NCBI RefSeq assembly: GCF_005221385.1
Contig: NZ_CP039903.1
Span: forward strand, 496,001-560,000
DNA: 64,000 nucleotides
DNA from: Agrobacterium tumefaciens
GTDB taxonomy: Bacteria > Pseudomonadota > Alphaproteobacteria > Rhizobiales > Rhizobiaceae
Reading direction: 5' to 3'
In this document: positions 27,789 through 36,953 of the stretch, in pieces
Numbering within the stretch: position 1 is the stretch's first letter
Layout of the letters: every line of letters starts with the position of its first letter
Position numbers and translations under genes: made by a program
The notes under the pieces: generated by a model
What the model was told of the DNA's origin: nothing
The model's database searches: none
What the model saw: only the letters and a program-made list of their open reading frames with translations

Positions 27789-28439
27789 CTATCGACGCCG
27801 AGCGTGGAAAATTAGCTCAAGCGCAGCTTCGACGTCGTTAGGGCCACGCACCTTAAAACGTGTATTTCCTCGATCATCTTTGATCTCCAACTTCGATACA
27901 CGAGAAAAGTGGTCAACTGTGCCGCGAACGGTAACAGATAGTTCCTCCGCACGGGGCTGCACAATAACGTACCAGAAGTTATCCGGGGTTTCGCTGAAGT
28001 TACGGGATTGACCACGCTTCAGTTCTCCTGGATAGCGTTTCCGAACGCCTTCGAGCAATTGCGCGGCAGCTCTCTGCATTGGATCGGGCAACTTGCTTTG
28101 GACCAACTGCAGAAACTCGCGATCGCCTGTAGGCATTGATATCGAGTATCCATCCATAGGCTTCTCGATTTCGCGGCGTACTAAAGAAACTTCGGCGGTC
28201 GATAACAGAACGATAGTCTCCTGCTGCGTCCCCACATTCAATGCAGAGGCGTCGCCGATATCGAACTCTAATGTGCCTGCTGCGGGTTCGTACTTTCCTT
28301 CGCGAAGTAACAAAATGCTGCGCTCGCCCATAGCGCTAGGGGGATTGCCCAGCAACCTCACCTGATGAGGCGGCATATCTAGCCGCCATATGCCCTCTGC
28401 CAGCTTTTGCACGCCGGTCGCCGTCATTTTTAGTGACAT
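27789..28439 (-). CDS. Hypothetical protein at the island's right end
   Basis: 216 residues of unknown function, ATG preceded by GGAGG at a good distance. Features: a mixed alpha/beta composition, no membrane segment, and a C-terminal part NFWYVIVQPRAEELSVTVRG that looks like a small beta-rich DNA-binding or SET/PUA-like module. The promoter has a strong operator-like palindrome (28461-28488), so expression is probably controlled by a dedicated repressor, possibly the protein itself. Nothing ties it to a known pathway. Confidence 0.6.
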   Translation of the reverse strand: MSLKMTATGVQKLAEGIWRLDMPPHQVRLLGNPPSAMGERSILLLREGKYEPAAGTLEFDIGDASALNVGTQQETIVLLSTAEVSLVRREIEKPMDGYSISMPTGDREFLQLVQSKLPDPMQRAAAQLLEGVRKRYPGELKRGQSRNFSETPDNFWYVIVQPRAEELSVTVRGTVDHFSRVSKLEIKDDRGNTRFKVRGPNDVEAALELIFHARRR

Positions 28440-28460
28440 ATGTTTCCTCCAGATATATAT

Positions 28461-28488
28461 CTATCTGTACAGATAAATCTACAGATAG
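28461..28488. promoter_or_regulatory. Operator-like nested palindromes
   Basis: TATCTGTACAGATA (28462-28475) is a perfect 14-bp palindrome. CTATCTGTA (28461-28469) also pairs with TACAGATAG (28480-28488). Three half-sites in 28 bp sit 22 bp before the start of the 27789-28439 gene, where a repressor would block it. Confidence 0.55.
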
Positions 28489-28612
28489 TCAAATCAGATA
28501 AGCTGAAGGTGTGATTCTGGTGCGGTTGCCTGATGACAATCACTTATAAACAGGTTCAGTATTTTGGACGGCGATAGAAGATGACGGTGCGGGCGCAGAA
28601 GTCATCTCCAAT

Positions 28613-28644
28613 AAAAACGCCGCGCATCCAGAGACACGCGGCGT
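28613..28644 (-). terminator. Rho-independent terminator of mqo
   Basis: On the minus strand ACGCCGCG, a 12-base loop and CGCGGCGT are followed by TTTTTAT, 27 bp after the mqo stop. Marks the end of the core chromosome next to the island. Confidence 0.8.
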
Positions 28645-28670
28645 CCAAACTCAAAAATCGCAGCCAAGCC

Positions 28671-30419
28671 TTAAAGCGCGATATCCGGCACCTTCTTCAC
28701 CGGTGCACCCGCAGGTGCCGCACCGGCACCCTTCAGCGCCTCAAGGTCGATCTGCGGCGGGGTCGGCAGTTGCAGGTGTTCGGCGGTGTAGGCCCATTCC
28801 TGCTGTACCTTTTCCGGGTCGTCATTGAGCTTGGTGCCGTAGCTCGGCACGATCTGGCGGATCTTGGCCTGCCATTCCGGCGTCGCCACCTTGTCCTTGA
28901 AGACCTTTTCCAAAACGCTGAGCATGATCGGCGCGGCCGTGGAAGCACCCGGCGAAGCGCCGAGCAGGCCGGCGATGCTGCCGTCCTGTGCGGCGACGAC
29001 TTCGGTGCCGAGCCGCAGCACGCCGCCCTTTTCTTCGTCGCGCTTGATGATCTGCACGCGCTGGCCGGCCTGCCACAGGCGCCATTCGCCTTGCTTGGCA
29101 TTGGGGAAATATTCCTTCAGCGCAGCAAAACGGTCGTCATCCGACATCATCAGCTGGCCGGCGAGATATTCCACCAGCGGATATTCATCGATGCCCACCC
29201 GTACCATCGGCCAGGCATTGCTTGTTGTGACGGAGGAGACGAGATCGAAATAGGAGCCTTCCTTCAGGAACTTGGTGGAGAAGGTGGCGAAAGGTCCAAA
29301 CAGGATGACGCGCTTGCCGCCCAGCACACGCGTATCGAGATGCGGAACCGACATCGGCGGGGAGCCGACCGAGGCCTTGCCATAGGCCTTGGCCAGATGC
29401 TGCATCGTCACGTCAGGGTTCTCGTTGATGAGGAACGAACCGCCCACCGGGAAGCCGGCATAATCGTCCGCTTCCGGGATGCCGGACATCTGCAACAGAT
29501 GCAGCGCGCCGCCGCCGGCGCCGATGAACACGAATTTCGCATCCACCACCTGTTCGGCATCGGTCTTGGTGTTGGTATAGGTCACGCGCCAGCTGCCATC
29601 GGCATTGCGCTGAATGTCGGAAACCTCGCTGTTGACCTGAAGGTCGAAATTCTGGTCGCCCTGCAGATGCGACACGAATTGCCGGGTGATTTCGCCGAAT
29701 TCCATGTCGGTGCCGAGCGGCGACCAGGTCGCGCCGATCTTTTGGGAAGGATCGCGGCCTTCCATCATCAGCGGCACCCATTTTTTGATCTGCTCGGGGT
29801 CGCTGGAATATTCCATGCCGGCGAAAAGCGGGCTGGTTTTGAGCGCCTGATAGCGCTTTTCCAGATAGGCGACGTTTTCATCACCCCAGACGAAGCTCAT
29901 ATGCGGCGTGTGGTTGATGAAGGAGCGCGGGTTCTTCAAAACACCGTTCTTCACCTGCCAAGCCCAGAACTGCCGGGAAATCTGGAAGGATTCGTTGATG
30001 TTGATCGCCTGGGCGATCTTGATGTTGCCGTTGTCGTCTTCCGGCGTGTAGTTGAGTTCCGCCAGCGCGGAATGTCCGGTGCCGGCATTGTTCCAGCCGT
30101 TGGAGCTTTCAAGCGCCACGCCATCCAGCCGCTCCAGCATCTGCATCGACCAGGTTGGCTCGAGTTCGCGCAGCCATACACCGAGCGTCGCGCTCATGAT
30201 GCCGCCGCCGATCAAAAGCACGTCGACCTTCTTGGCGGTCGTGCTGGCGAGAAGTGGAGAGGAGGGCAGCGCCGCTGCGGCAATCCCGGCAAGCGCGCCA
30301 CCCAGAACCTGACGGCGGTTCATTGGAAGCGCGCCGGGGGGAAATGCTTGGGAAAGGGAGGTGTCCTGGGAAAGATCAGTGAGCTGGGATTTGTCTTGAT
30401 CGATGGGAGTCACGGCCAT
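28671..30419 (-). CDS. mqo: Malate:quinone oxidoreductase
   Basis: 582 residues from ATG 30419. The FAD-binding motif [13 protein letters not shown] lies near residue 70, followed by [22 protein letters not shown], characteristic of MQO. Later MQO segments include [15 protein letters not shown] and GASPGASTA. The enzyme oxidises malate to oxaloacetate and passes electrons to the membrane quinone pool, replacing or supplementing malate dehydrogenase. The N-terminus has a basic NRRQVLGG and a hydrophobic Ala-rich stretch, a possible twin-arginine-like signal that is uncommon for MQO, so the start or localisation deserves a check. A longer frame reaches 30506 but lacks a ribosome site. The gene is flanked by terminators and stands alone. 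Confidence 0.93.
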   Translation of the reverse strand: MAVTPIDQDKSQLTDLSQDTSLSQAFPPGALPMNRRQVLGGALAGIAAAALPSSPLLASTTAKKVDVLLIGGGIMSATLGVWLRELEPTWSMQMLERLDGVALESSNGWNNAGTGHSALAELNYTPEDDNGNIKIAQAININESFQISRQFWAWQVKNGVLKNPRSFINHTPHMSFVWGDENVAYLEKRYQALKTSPLFAGMEYSSDPEQIKKWVPLMMEGRDPSQKIGATWSPLGTDMEFGEITRQFVSHLQGDQNFDLQVNSEVSDIQRNADGSWRVTYTNTKTDAEQVVDAKFVFIGAGGGALHLLQMSGIPEADDYAGFPVGGSFLINENPDVTMQHLAKAYGKASVGSPPMSVPHLDTRVLGGKRVILFGPFATFSTKFLKEGSYFDLVSSVTTSNAWPMVRVGIDEYPLVEYLAGQLMMSDDDRFAALKEYFPNAKQGEWRLWQAGQRVQIIKRDEEKGGVLRLGTEVVAAQDGSIAGLLGASPGASTAAPIMLSVLEKVFKDKVATPEWQAKIRQIVPSYGTKLNDDPEKVQQEWAYTAEHLQLPTPPQIDLEALKGAGAAPAGAPVKKVPDIAL

Positions 30420-30807
30420 ACCTGATTCTTGTTTTGTGTTAAAAACACTCCTCCCGTCCGCCCCGTTATAGCAAAGCGCAAAGCGGCACAACCCGGACTC
30501 TTTCACTCCAGTTCAAGCGTTTTTGCAGCTGGCTTGTCGGGATATATGGCCGCAAGAGCGCTTTTTCCGGTCTTGCGGATTGTCAGTTTTATGAATGCGA
30601 AGATCAGGCAGGGCTTTCAAACGGTTGAAAGTGCTCTGTGGGCCGAATATTGCGCAACGGCCCACAATCCCGTGCTTGCATGGCGCAATGGAACGGGCCT
30701 TGTGATTTTAGGCGAGAGTTTTTTCAGGAAAATGACAATAATCCCGAAAAAGTGAAAAGGCCCGCCGTTTCGGGCGGGCCTCGTTCGTCCGGTTTCCGGG
30801 GCGAATC
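30420..30807. other. Intergenic region upstream of mqo
   Basis: Contains the mqo promoter side and, at its right end, the terminator of the lipoprotein gene. The 108-codon frame at 30429-30755 has no ribosome site or recognisable product and was left out. Confidence 0.5.
30751..30781 (-). terminator. Rho-independent terminator of the 30808-31230 gene
   Basis: Minus-strand stem AGGCCCGCC, loop CGAAAC, GGCGGGCCT followed by TTTTCACTTTTT, 27 bp after the gene stop. Confidence 0.8.
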
Positions 30808-31230
30808 TTAGTTCGCGGCGAGGAATTCCGCGCAGTAGCTGGGGCCGTTGACGCCGGGGCGGTCGGAGACCGTGCGCACCGAGGTGATCGTATAATTGCT
30901 GGAAACGACCAGCTGCACCGTGCAGGAGAGCGAGGCGGTGCGGGCGGGCGAAATCTGGCGACCCTTCTTGCCGTCCTTGCCTTCTTCGAACCTGGCCGGA
31001 ATGGTGGCCTTCTTGTAACCGCCGCGCCAGTTATAGACGGTGGAGCTGCCGGATTCCGTGTCGCTCAGCGGTGGGCCGAATTTTGCGAAGAAAATGCCTG
31101 CCGACTGACCGACCCACCGTGTTTCAACGGGGCTCTTCTGGGTGAAGGAAGGGACGGAGGAGCCTTCCGATGTCGTGCAGGCGGAGAGCGCAATGGCGAG
31201 CCCTGCGAGCGTTATGCTGCGAAATAGCAT
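30808..31230 (-). CDS. Small lipoprotein of unknown function
   Basis: 140 residues with a lipoprotein signal: a short hydrophobic stretch ending in LSAC at about residue 18, the lipobox cysteine. The mature part is small and beta-rich, with WRGGYKKATI and two further cysteines (near residues 103 and 133) that could form a disulfide. No catalytic motif was seen. Likely anchored to a membrane on the periplasmic side. It has its own terminator and no partner gene. Confidence 0.75.
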   Translation of the reverse strand: MLFRSITLAGLAIALSACTTSEGSSVPSFTQKSPVETRWVGQSAGIFFAKFGPPLSDTESGSSTVYNWRGGYKKATIPARFEEGKDGKKGRQISPARTASLSCTVQLVVSSNYTITSVRTVSDRPGVNGPSYCAEFLAAN

Positions 31231-31494
31231 GGTGAAATGTCCTTTGTGCCGTGTCCGGCATCCCGCCGGTCATTCCGTTCCCCTAGCAGATTTGGCGGCG
31301 GCGGGCAGGGGAGGTATGCGGCTTGACGAAAATTTCCTGCCACAATTGCTTTTTTGTAACGTTTTTCAGCCCTGCGCCCTTTGCCGCAAGCGGTTGGCGA
31401 GGCTGCCTCGCTGCAGGGAGAAAACTTGTCATAAAAAATGCAATATGCCGCTTGTCGAATGCTGGAGGCTGGTCTATAGAAGCGCCGCTGGTCA

Positions 31495-31571
31495 CGGAGT
31501 GTAGCGCAGTCTGGTAGCGCACCACGTTCGGGACGTGGGGGTCGGAGGTTCGAATCCTCTCACTCCGACCA
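31495..31571 (+). tRNA. tRNA-Pro (anticodon CGG)
   Basis: Cloverleaf of 77 bases with encoded CCA. The acceptor stem CGGAGTG pairs with CACTCCG. The anticodon stem CCACG/CGTGG holds the loop TTCGGGA, giving anticodon CGG (31529-31531), which reads proline codon CCG. T-loop GTTCGAATC is present. No integrase gene or repeated 3' end was seen beside it. Confidence 0.95.
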
Positions 31572-31890
31572 GCTGAAAGCCTTACATTCACGATGGCTTG
31601 CAACTGATCCCGATATTTCCTGAAAATCCCTGAATATAAAGTCTCGTATCAAAGCCGGACCGTTTAAAACCCTGGCCGGTTCGAATGCAGTCGCCGACTG
31701 TGCGGGCTCGACACCCAGTTGTGCCGTCCATAGTCTCCACATTAGCGACTGTAAGAGCAGTGAATTTCTCATTCTCGTCAGCGCGAGAATGAGAAAAGCA
31801 AACAACGGCCCCGCGCGCCGGACGTCCGTCAAACCATCCCATCACCAGTTCCAGAAATAATCGGCCTGATGTAGGTCCAGTCGATCATTA
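31572..31890. other. Intergenic region after tRNA-Pro
   Basis: No supported gene. Its notable element is a long perfect hairpin at 31765-31796. Confidence 0.5.
31765..31796. repeat. 13-bp perfect inverted repeat
   Basis: TTTCTCATTCTCG and CGAGAATGAGAAA separated by six bases form a strong hairpin. No T-run follows on either strand, so it is not a standard terminator. Confidence 0.6.
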
Positions 31891-32112
31891 TCAGCGGTAG
31901 CGGTGGTCACCACGCCAGTCGCGACGATCACGCCAATCCCTCCGGTCGCGCCAGTCGCGGCGATCATAGTCGCGGTAGTGGCGATCGCGGTCATAGGAGC
32001 GGTAGTATACGCCTGTCGTATAGTATCCGCCGCTACGGTATCCCCGATCGTCAACACAGCCGCTTAGGATGCCGACCGAAACAAGACAGATCGCTGCAGT
32101 CAAAATTTTCAT
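31891..32112 (-). CDS. Small Arg/Asp/Tyr-rich lipoprotein
   Basis: 73 residues from ATG 32112, with GGAG nine bases upstream. A lipoprotein signal (MKILTAAICL, then LSGC with the cysteine near residue 19) precedes a low-complexity tail built of RRDWRD/RDRHYRD units, about 45% Arg and Asp with Tyr. Such proteins are common in Rhizobiaceae as small envelope proteins. No enzymatic role is expected. The longer frame to 32550 covers non-coding sequence. Confidence 0.65.
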   Translation of the reverse strand: MKILTAAICLVSVGILSGCVDDRGYRSGGYYTTGVYYRSYDRDRHYRDYDRRDWRDRRDWRDRRDWRGDHRYR

Positions 32113-32445
32113 GATCTCAATCTCCCAATGACGGACCCCAACGTGCGCTGGAGTACGTAGTTCCATTGTTGAGAGAGTGACGTGTCGGCCATTAACCGGG
32201 CCTGAACGCGGTTCCACGGGTTTCCCTGCGAACAGCGAACAGGTCGTGGTTGCGCGATGGGTGACGGCGCAGGCTTCAGCGCCAATGTGGCGGGGTGCAA
32301 TGGCGAGCCATCTTCTCGGTTTTTCCCGCCTTCGCAAACCTGATGCATTGCCGTTATCAACTGCATGAAGCCAATGTCGGCTCAGCCACAGGGAACGCAA
32401 CCGCGCTTCAGCCGTTATCCATTCACAACAACGATGGAGGATAAT
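32113..32445. other. Intergenic region, no element seen
   Basis: Divergent spacer between the Arg/Asp lipoprotein and the 25-residue peptide. Contains their promoters by position, with no clear repeat or hairpin. Confidence 0.4.
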
Positions 32446-32523
32446 ATGCTGAAGGGTATTGCACTGTGGGCTATGGGCGTTCCGGTCGTCGTGATCATTC
32501 TGCTTTATATGTTCGTGTTTTAA
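32446..32523 (+). CDS. 25-residue membrane peptide
   Basis: ATG 32446 has GGAGG five bases before ATAAT. The peptide begins MLKGIALWAMGV, continues as one hydrophobic helix of about 20 residues (PVVVIILLYMF) and ends at TAA. It is followed 30 bp later by a strong terminator, so it is a free-standing transcription unit. Short single-helix proteins of this kind are typical small membrane proteins. Function unknown. Confidence 0.65.
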   Translation: MLKGIALWAMGVPVVVIILLYMFVF

Positions 32524-32552
32524 GCGGCGCCTCACACCAATGGCCCGCAACG

Positions 32553-32586
32553 AAAAAAGGCGACCGTTTTGCGGTCGCCTTTTTGT
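32553..32586. terminator. Bidirectional terminator between the small peptide gene and cysN
   Basis: AAAAAAGGCGACCG, loop TTTTG, CGGTCGCC and TTTTTT. A- and T-runs on both sides let it end transcription from both directions. Confidence 0.85.
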
Positions 32587-32603
32587 TTGTATCGCAAACT
32601 TTC

Positions 32604-34085
32604 TCAGTCCAGATCGGTGATCAGCCTTGAGGCGGTCGCCACGTCGGTGCGGCGGATGTCGATCTCGTCGCGATGTCTGGCCAGCAACTCGCTCGCCAGC
32701 AGCTTTTCCGCAAGATCGGCGGGCAGGGACAGAATGACCCGGTCACCCTTTTCTTCCGCCGCGCCAACGCTGCGCTTGCTGGTGATCATGCCGCCCGCAA
32801 CCGTGTTGTTGGTGTCGGGGTCGATCAGGATGAAGGAGCCGGTCGCCCGGTTTTGTTCATAGGCATCGAAAATCGCCGTCTCATCAAAGGAGAGCCGCAC
32901 CTTGCCGATGGCGTTCATGGAAAGCGACGTCTCATGCGCCTGCCATTCGCCTTCCTTGAGGTTCAACTGGCTGATCGGCTGCACGCTGACACGCTGGCGG
33001 CGGCTGCCGCTTTTCAGCCAATAGCGCTTTCCGGCCTCGATGCCACCGGGCTGCAAAGCCACGATCTGCGCGTCGAAGGCAAGCCCCGTCTGTGGCTGCG
33101 CCTCGATGGAGACGATCATGTCGCCGCGCGACACATCCACCTGACGGTCGAGCACGAGCGTGATGGCGTCACCGGCCACAGCGGCGTTGCGCACCAGATC
33201 GAAAGTGACGATCTGCTTGACATTGGCGACCATGCCGGAAGGCAGGACGACGACGCTGTCGCCGGGCTTCACCGAACCGCCGGCAACTGTGCCCTGATAA
33301 CCGCGAAAACTTTCGCCGGGACGAGACACACGCTGCACGGGGAAACGGAAGCCGCCCGATTGCGCCGAGCGAACCGTTGCCAGTTCCAGCGTTTCGACCA
33401 GCGTCGGTCCTTCATACCAGGGCATGGCGGCCTTGCCTGATAGCACGACGTTTTCGCCCTTGAGCGCCGACATCGGAATGGCGGTGATCTGCTTGATGCC
33501 GAGATTGGACGCGAATTCGCGGAACTCATGGGCGATCAGCTCGAAACCGGCCTTGTCGTAATTCGTCAGGTCGATCTTGTTGATCGCCAGCACGAATTGG
33601 CGGATGCCCATCAGCGCCGCAATGGTGGCGTGGCGGCGGGTCTGTTCCAGAATGCCGGTGCGGGCATCCACCAGAAGCACGGCGAGATCGGCCGTGGAAG
33701 CGCCGGTCGCCATGTTGCGGGTATATTGCTCGTGGCCGGGGGTGTCGGCGACGATGAAGGCGCGCCGGTCGGTGGCGAAATAACGATAGGCGACATCGAT
33801 GGTGATGCCCTGTTCGCGTTCCGCCTGCAAACCGTCGAGCAGCAGCGCGAAATCGGGCAGGCCGAGATCGTTCTGCTTGCCGCTGTCGCGGTGCAGCGTG
33901 GCGGCCTGATCTTCCTTGACGGCTTTCGTATCCCAGAGGAGACGGCCGATCAGGGTGGATTTGCCGTCATCCACGCTGCCGCAGGTGATGAGACGAAGCG
34001 GGCGTGTATCGCGCGTTGCCTTCGAATGTTCGGCAAAGGGCAGAATGGTGGCGGAAGAGGGGGTGTTGGCGATGGCTGCACTCAT
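32604..34085 (-). CDS. cysN: Sulfate adenylyltransferase subunit 1 (GTPase)
   Basis: 493 residues. GTPase motifs: G1 GSVDDGKST (about 36-44), G3 DTPGHEQY, G4 NKIDL. With CysD it forms ATP sulfurylase, making adenosine 5'-phosphosulfate (APS) from sulfate and ATP, driven by GTP hydrolysis. There is no C-terminal CysC kinase domain, unlike rhizobial NodQ, which fits direct reduction of APS by the neighbouring CysH. ATG overlaps the cysD stop by one base (TGATG). Confidence 0.95.
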   Translation of the reverse strand: MSAAIANTPSSATILPFAEHSKATRDTRPLRLITCGSVDDGKSTLIGRLLWDTKAVKEDQAATLHRDSGKQNDLGLPDFALLLDGLQAEREQGITIDVAYRYFATDRRAFIVADTPGHEQYTRNMATGASTADLAVLLVDARTGILEQTRRHATIAALMGIRQFVLAINKIDLTNYDKAGFELIAHEFREFASNLGIKQITAIPMSALKGENVVLSGKAAMPWYEGPTLVETLELATVRSAQSGGFRFPVQRVSRPGESFRGYQGTVAGGSVKPGDSVVVLPSGMVANVKQIVTFDLVRNAAVAGDAITLVLDRQVDVSRGDMIVSIEAQPQTGLAFDAQIVALQPGGIEAGKRYWLKSGSRRQRVSVQPISQLNLKEGEWQAHETSLSMNAIGKVRLSFDETAIFDAYEQNRATGSFILIDPDTNNTVAGGMITSKRSVGAAEEKGDRVILSLPADLAEKLLASELLARHRDEIDIRRTDVATASRLITDLD

Positions 34086-35038
34086 CAGAAATACCCCTCG
34101 CGCTTCTTCTTCTCCATCGAGCCGGACTGGTCGCGGTCAATCGCGCGGCCCTGCCGTTCGGAAACGGTGGCGATTTCCAGTTCGGCGATGACCTCCTGAA
34201 GCGTCGTCGCCTCGGAACGGATCGCGCCGGTCAGCGGGAAGCAGCCGAGCGTGCGGAAGCGGATCGAGCCGTGCTGGATTTCTTCGCCGGGCAACAGTTC
34301 CAGACGCTCGTCCTCGGCAAGGATCATCATGCCGTCACGCTCGATATAGGGGCGCTCGGCGGCGTAATAGAGCGGCACCAGCGGAATGTTTTCCGCTTCG
34401 ATGTAACGCCAGATGTCAACTTCGGTCCAGTTGGAAAGCGGGAAGGCACGCACGCTTTCGCCCTTGCGGACCATGCCGTTATAGATGTTCCACAGTTCCG
34501 GGCGCTGGTTGCGCGGGTCCCATTTATGGTCGGGCGTGCGGAAGGAATAGATGCGCTCCTTGGCGCGGCTCGCTTCCTCGTCACGACGCGCGCCGCCGAA
34601 GGCCGCATCGAACTGGCCGGCATCCAGCGCCTGACGCAGCGCTTCGGTCTTCATGATGTCGGTGTAAAGCGCCGATCCATGGGAGAAGGGCGTGACGTTT
34701 TCACTCGCACCGCGCGGGTTGGTGTAGGAAATGAGGTCGAGATCATATTCCCTGACGATATTGTCGCGGAACTCGATCATTTCCTTGAACTTCCAGCCGG
34801 TATTGACGTGCAACAGCGGGAAGGGAATGCGCCCGGGGAAGAAGGCCTTGCGCGCCAGGTGCAGCAGCACGGATGAATCCTTGCCGATGGAATAAAGCAT
34901 CACAGGGTTATCGAATTCGGCGGCGACTTCGCGGAAAATATGAATAGCTTCGTTTTCAAGCGCCTTCAGATGGGGATCGAGCGGCGGCTTGGATGCGACA
35001 GTATTCTTGCTGTCCGTCTCGTGGACTGCGTTGGACAT
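34085..35038 (-). CDS. cysD: Sulfate adenylyltransferase subunit 2
   Basis: 317 residues from ATG 35038, which has GGAG at a proper distance. The PP-loop of the N-type ATP pyrophosphatase family appears as YSIGKDSSV, followed by [16 protein letters not shown], both diagnostic for CysD. It is the catalytic subunit of ATP sulfurylase with CysN. The open frame reaches 35422 but overlaps cysH. The 28-bp gap to cysH and the overlap with cysN indicate one cysHDN transcript. Confidence 0.95.
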   Translation of the reverse strand: MSNAVHETDSKNTVASKPPLDPHLKALENEAIHIFREVAAEFDNPVMLYSIGKDSSVLLHLARKAFFPGRIPFPLLHVNTGWKFKEMIEFRDNIVREYDLDLISYTNPRGASENVTPFSHGSALYTDIMKTEALRQALDAGQFDAAFGGARRDEEASRAKERIYSFRTPDHKWDPRNQRPELWNIYNGMVRKGESVRAFPLSNWTEVDIWRYIEAENIPLVPLYYAAERPYIERDGMMILAEDERLELLPGEEIQHGSIRFRTLGCFPLTGAIRSEATTLQEVIAELEIATVSERQGRAIDRDQSGSMEKKKREGYF

Positions 35039-35066
35039 TGTGAACTCCGGGAGATGTACTGAATGA

Positions 35067-35828
35067 TTATCGTTGCGGGATGGCGGAAACGGCGGATGTT
35101 TGCTCCGCACCGGCGACGTGAAGACCGCATTCGCGCTTCTCGTCGTTTTCCCACCACCATCGTCCGGCGCGCTCAGGCTCGCCGGGCTTGATGGCGCGCG
35201 TACACGGCTCGCAGCCGATGGAGGGGTAACCGCGCTGATGCAACGGGTTGACGGGGATGTTTTCCTTGAGCACATGCGCGCGGATAAGGTCGATATCCCA
35301 GTCAGCCAAAGGATTGATCTTGATGAGATTACGCTCGGCGTCGAATTCGGCGAAAGGCGTCGTGGCGCGATTGCCCGACTGGCCGCGACGAAGGCCGGTG
35401 ATCCAGAAGGCAGCACCATCAAGCGCCTTGCCGAGCGGGATCAGCTTTCTGACATGACAGCAGGCGTGACGGGCTTCGACACTCTCATAAAAACCGTTCA
35501 GGCCGTATTTTTCGGCATAGGCGTCGATATCGTCCTGTTCGGGCCGGAAGCGACGGATTTCAATGCCGAAGCGCTCTTCGGTTTCATCGATGAGATCGAC
35601 GGTTTCCTTGAACAGCCGACCCGTCTCCAACGTTACGACATCGATCGGCAGGCGATGCGTGCCGATGGCGGCGGTGATGACCTGATCCTCGATGCCGAGG
35701 CTGGTGGTGAAAACCGCCCGCCCGCCGAGGCCGGCGATAAACGAAAGCCGACCCGCCAGATCGAGCTCGGCAAGCGTGGCGTCGAGGGAAGCGGTATCGG
35801 CTAAGGCATTTGCTGAATTGATCGTCAT
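35067..35828 (-). CDS. cysH: APS-type (adenylyl-sulfate) reductase
   Basis: 253 residues from ATG 35828 (ATG 35849, seven codons upstream, is also possible but has no ribosome site). CysH-family segments include [10 protein letters not shown] and [10 protein letters not shown]. Cysteine pairs CC (123-124) and CEPC (206-209) are ligands for a [4Fe-4S] cluster, which marks the APS-reducing class rather than the PAPS-reducing enterobacterial class. ECGLH near the C-terminus carries the catalytic cysteine (C234). Product is sulfite. First gene of the cysHDN operon, divergent from the Rrf2 regulator. Confidence 0.93.
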   Translation of the reverse strand: MTINSANALADTASLDATLAELDLAGRLSFIAGLGGRAVFTTSLGIEDQVITAAIGTHRLPIDVVTLETGRLFKETVDLIDETEERFGIEIRRFRPEQDDIDAYAEKYGLNGFYESVEARHACCHVRKLIPLGKALDGAAFWITGLRRGQSGNRATTPFAEFDAERNLIKINPLADWDIDLIRAHVLKENIPVNPLHQRGYPSIGCEPCTRAIKPGEPERAGRWWWENDEKRECGLHVAGAEQTSAVSAIPQR

Positions 35829-36038
35829 TGTCACGTCCGGGATTTCCATGGCCGATTATTGTTGAAATCCTTATCCGCGAACAGAAATGACAGTGCTTGT
35901 GCGCTGCACTTGAGAGCAAAAATGCCTCAGGCGTGCGGGGTATGAGCAAAAGATACCCGTTCACCTTCTTCGCAGCTTGGATTTGAATTGTGACAACTTC
36001 TGCGCTAAGCCGGAATTGCCGGGTTTCCGGGCTTGTGG

Positions 36039-36048
36039 TCTACTGGTT
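36039..36048. promoter_or_regulatory. Possible Rrf2-regulator half-site in front of its own gene
   Basis: TCTACTGGTT, whose reverse complement AACCAGTAGA resembles AACCGGTAGA in the sbp promoter (36913-36922). It lies just before the Rrf2 start and between two divergent sulfur genes. Confidence 0.35.
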
Positions 36049-36053
36049 TTACG

Positions 36054-36494
36054 ATGATTTCGCAGAAGGCAAAATATGCGCTGAGGGCGCTCCTTTCGCT
36101 GGCTAAGGCCGACGGTGCCTGTCCTGTGCAGATTTCCGACATTGCCCGCGAACAGGCCATCCCCAAAAAGTTCCTCGAACAGATCCTTCTCGAAATGAAG
36201 AAGGAACGCCTGGTCGAAAGCCGGCGCGGCAAGCAGGGCGGTTATCTGCTGGCGCGCCCGGCCTCGGATATCACCTTCGGCGAGGTACTGCGCCTCATCG
36301 ACGGGCCGCTTGCCCCCTTGCCCTGCCTCTCGCAGACCGCCTATCGCCGCTGTGAGGATTGCGACGGCGAAAAGCAGTGCGAGATACGCCACGTCTTTGC
36401 CCGCGTGGCCGATGCGACGCGCAACATCCTTTTCAACACCACCATCGCCGATGCGGTGGCCGGTGTCGAAGTGCCCGAGCTTTTGACGGCCTGA
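36054..36494 (+). CDS. Rrf2-family transcriptional regulator, probable sulfur-assimilation regulator
   Basis: 146 residues from ATG 36054. The N-terminal winged helix has the Rrf2 pattern MISQKAKYALRALLSLA and KKFLEQILLEMKK, then GKQGGYLLARP. A cysteine cluster follows (C91, C100, C103, C109), similar to the Fe-S or thiol-sensing site of IscR-type members. It is divergent from cysH (226 bp) and upstream of the sulfate transporter, so it probably senses cysteine or Fe-S status and controls both operons. The 7-codon longer frame has no ribosome site. Confidence 0.85.
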   Translation: MISQKAKYALRALLSLAKADGACPVQISDIAREQAIPKKFLEQILLEMKKERLVESRRGKQGGYLLARPASDITFGEVLRLIDGPLAPLPCLSQTAYRRCEDCDGEKQCEIRHVFARVADATRNILFNTTIADAVAGVEVPELLTA

Positions 36495-36552
36495 CACTCG
36501 TCTTTTTTCACGTTTCGCTGTCGAGAGTTTGCAACGAGGGTCCTCAACCCGT

Positions 36553-36666
36553 CCGTCATTCCGGCCCTGAGCCGGAATCCAGCCGACGCGCGTCTGCGCG
36601 GCGAAACGACTCCTTCAGCCCAAGGACTTGGGCTGGCTGGATTCCGGCTCAGGGCCGGAATGACGG
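36553..36666. repeat. Intergenic palindromic repeat, type A copy 1
   Basis: 32-bp arms, starting CCGTCATTCCGGCCCTGAG, are perfectly inverted at 36553-36584 and 36635-36666, with an inner hairpin CAGCCCAAG/CTTGGGCTG. A related copy lies at 41001-41112. Structure is that of rhizobial intergenic mosaic repeats. Confidence 0.8.
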
Positions 36667-36902
36667 ATGAGGAGATTGTAATGGTCCCCTTGCCTCGTTC
36701 CTTCAAAACGAAAAAATCGTCTAAAACCCCATAATATTTTTCGCCATCGCGGCAAAAAATCGCCAAAAAAGTGAAACGGTTTTGCATTCAGCAAAGTTTT
36801 ACACGACGCTTGTTGCGCCTTTCGCTTATGCTGCGCTGTATTTGTTGCCCGGGGAAACGCTCTTGGGAAACACTTTTTCGATCGTATTCGGCCTCATTGA
36901 CC

Positions 36903-36925
36903 AACTCTACTCAACCGGTAGAGTT
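36903..36925. promoter_or_regulatory. Inverted repeat in the sbp promoter
   Basis: AACTCTAC and GTAGAGTT, 8-bp perfect arms separated by seven bases, 29 bp before the sbp start. Likely binding site of the sulfur regulator. Confidence 0.5.
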
Positions 36926-36953
36926 AAGCCATCGCAATCAGGAGGGAATACCG

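Larger units (their letters stand above)
36495..36953. other. Intergenic region between Rrf2 gene and sbp
   Basis: Contains a long mosaic palindrome (36553-36666) and the sbp promoter region with an inverted repeat at 36903-36925. The upstream frame extension of sbp to 36771 lacks a ribosome site. Confidence 0.5.

Noticed and set aside
28581..30425. 614-codon frame on the plus strand opposite mqo
   Set aside because: It mirrors the whole mqo gene in a high-GC region, with no motif and no ribosome site; a shadow frame.
30429..30755. 108-codon plus-strand frame upstream of mqo
   Set aside because: No ribosome-binding site, no domain, and it overlaps the mqo promoter.
31495..31571. tRNA-Pro as integration site of the island
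   Set aside because: The island ends near 28.5 kb, mqo lies between, and no repeated tRNA 3' end or integrase was seen.
31560..31845. Small minus-strand frames next to tRNA-Pro as integrase remnants
   Set aside because: No integrase motif (Arg-His-Arg-Tyr) could be read; composition is unremarkable.
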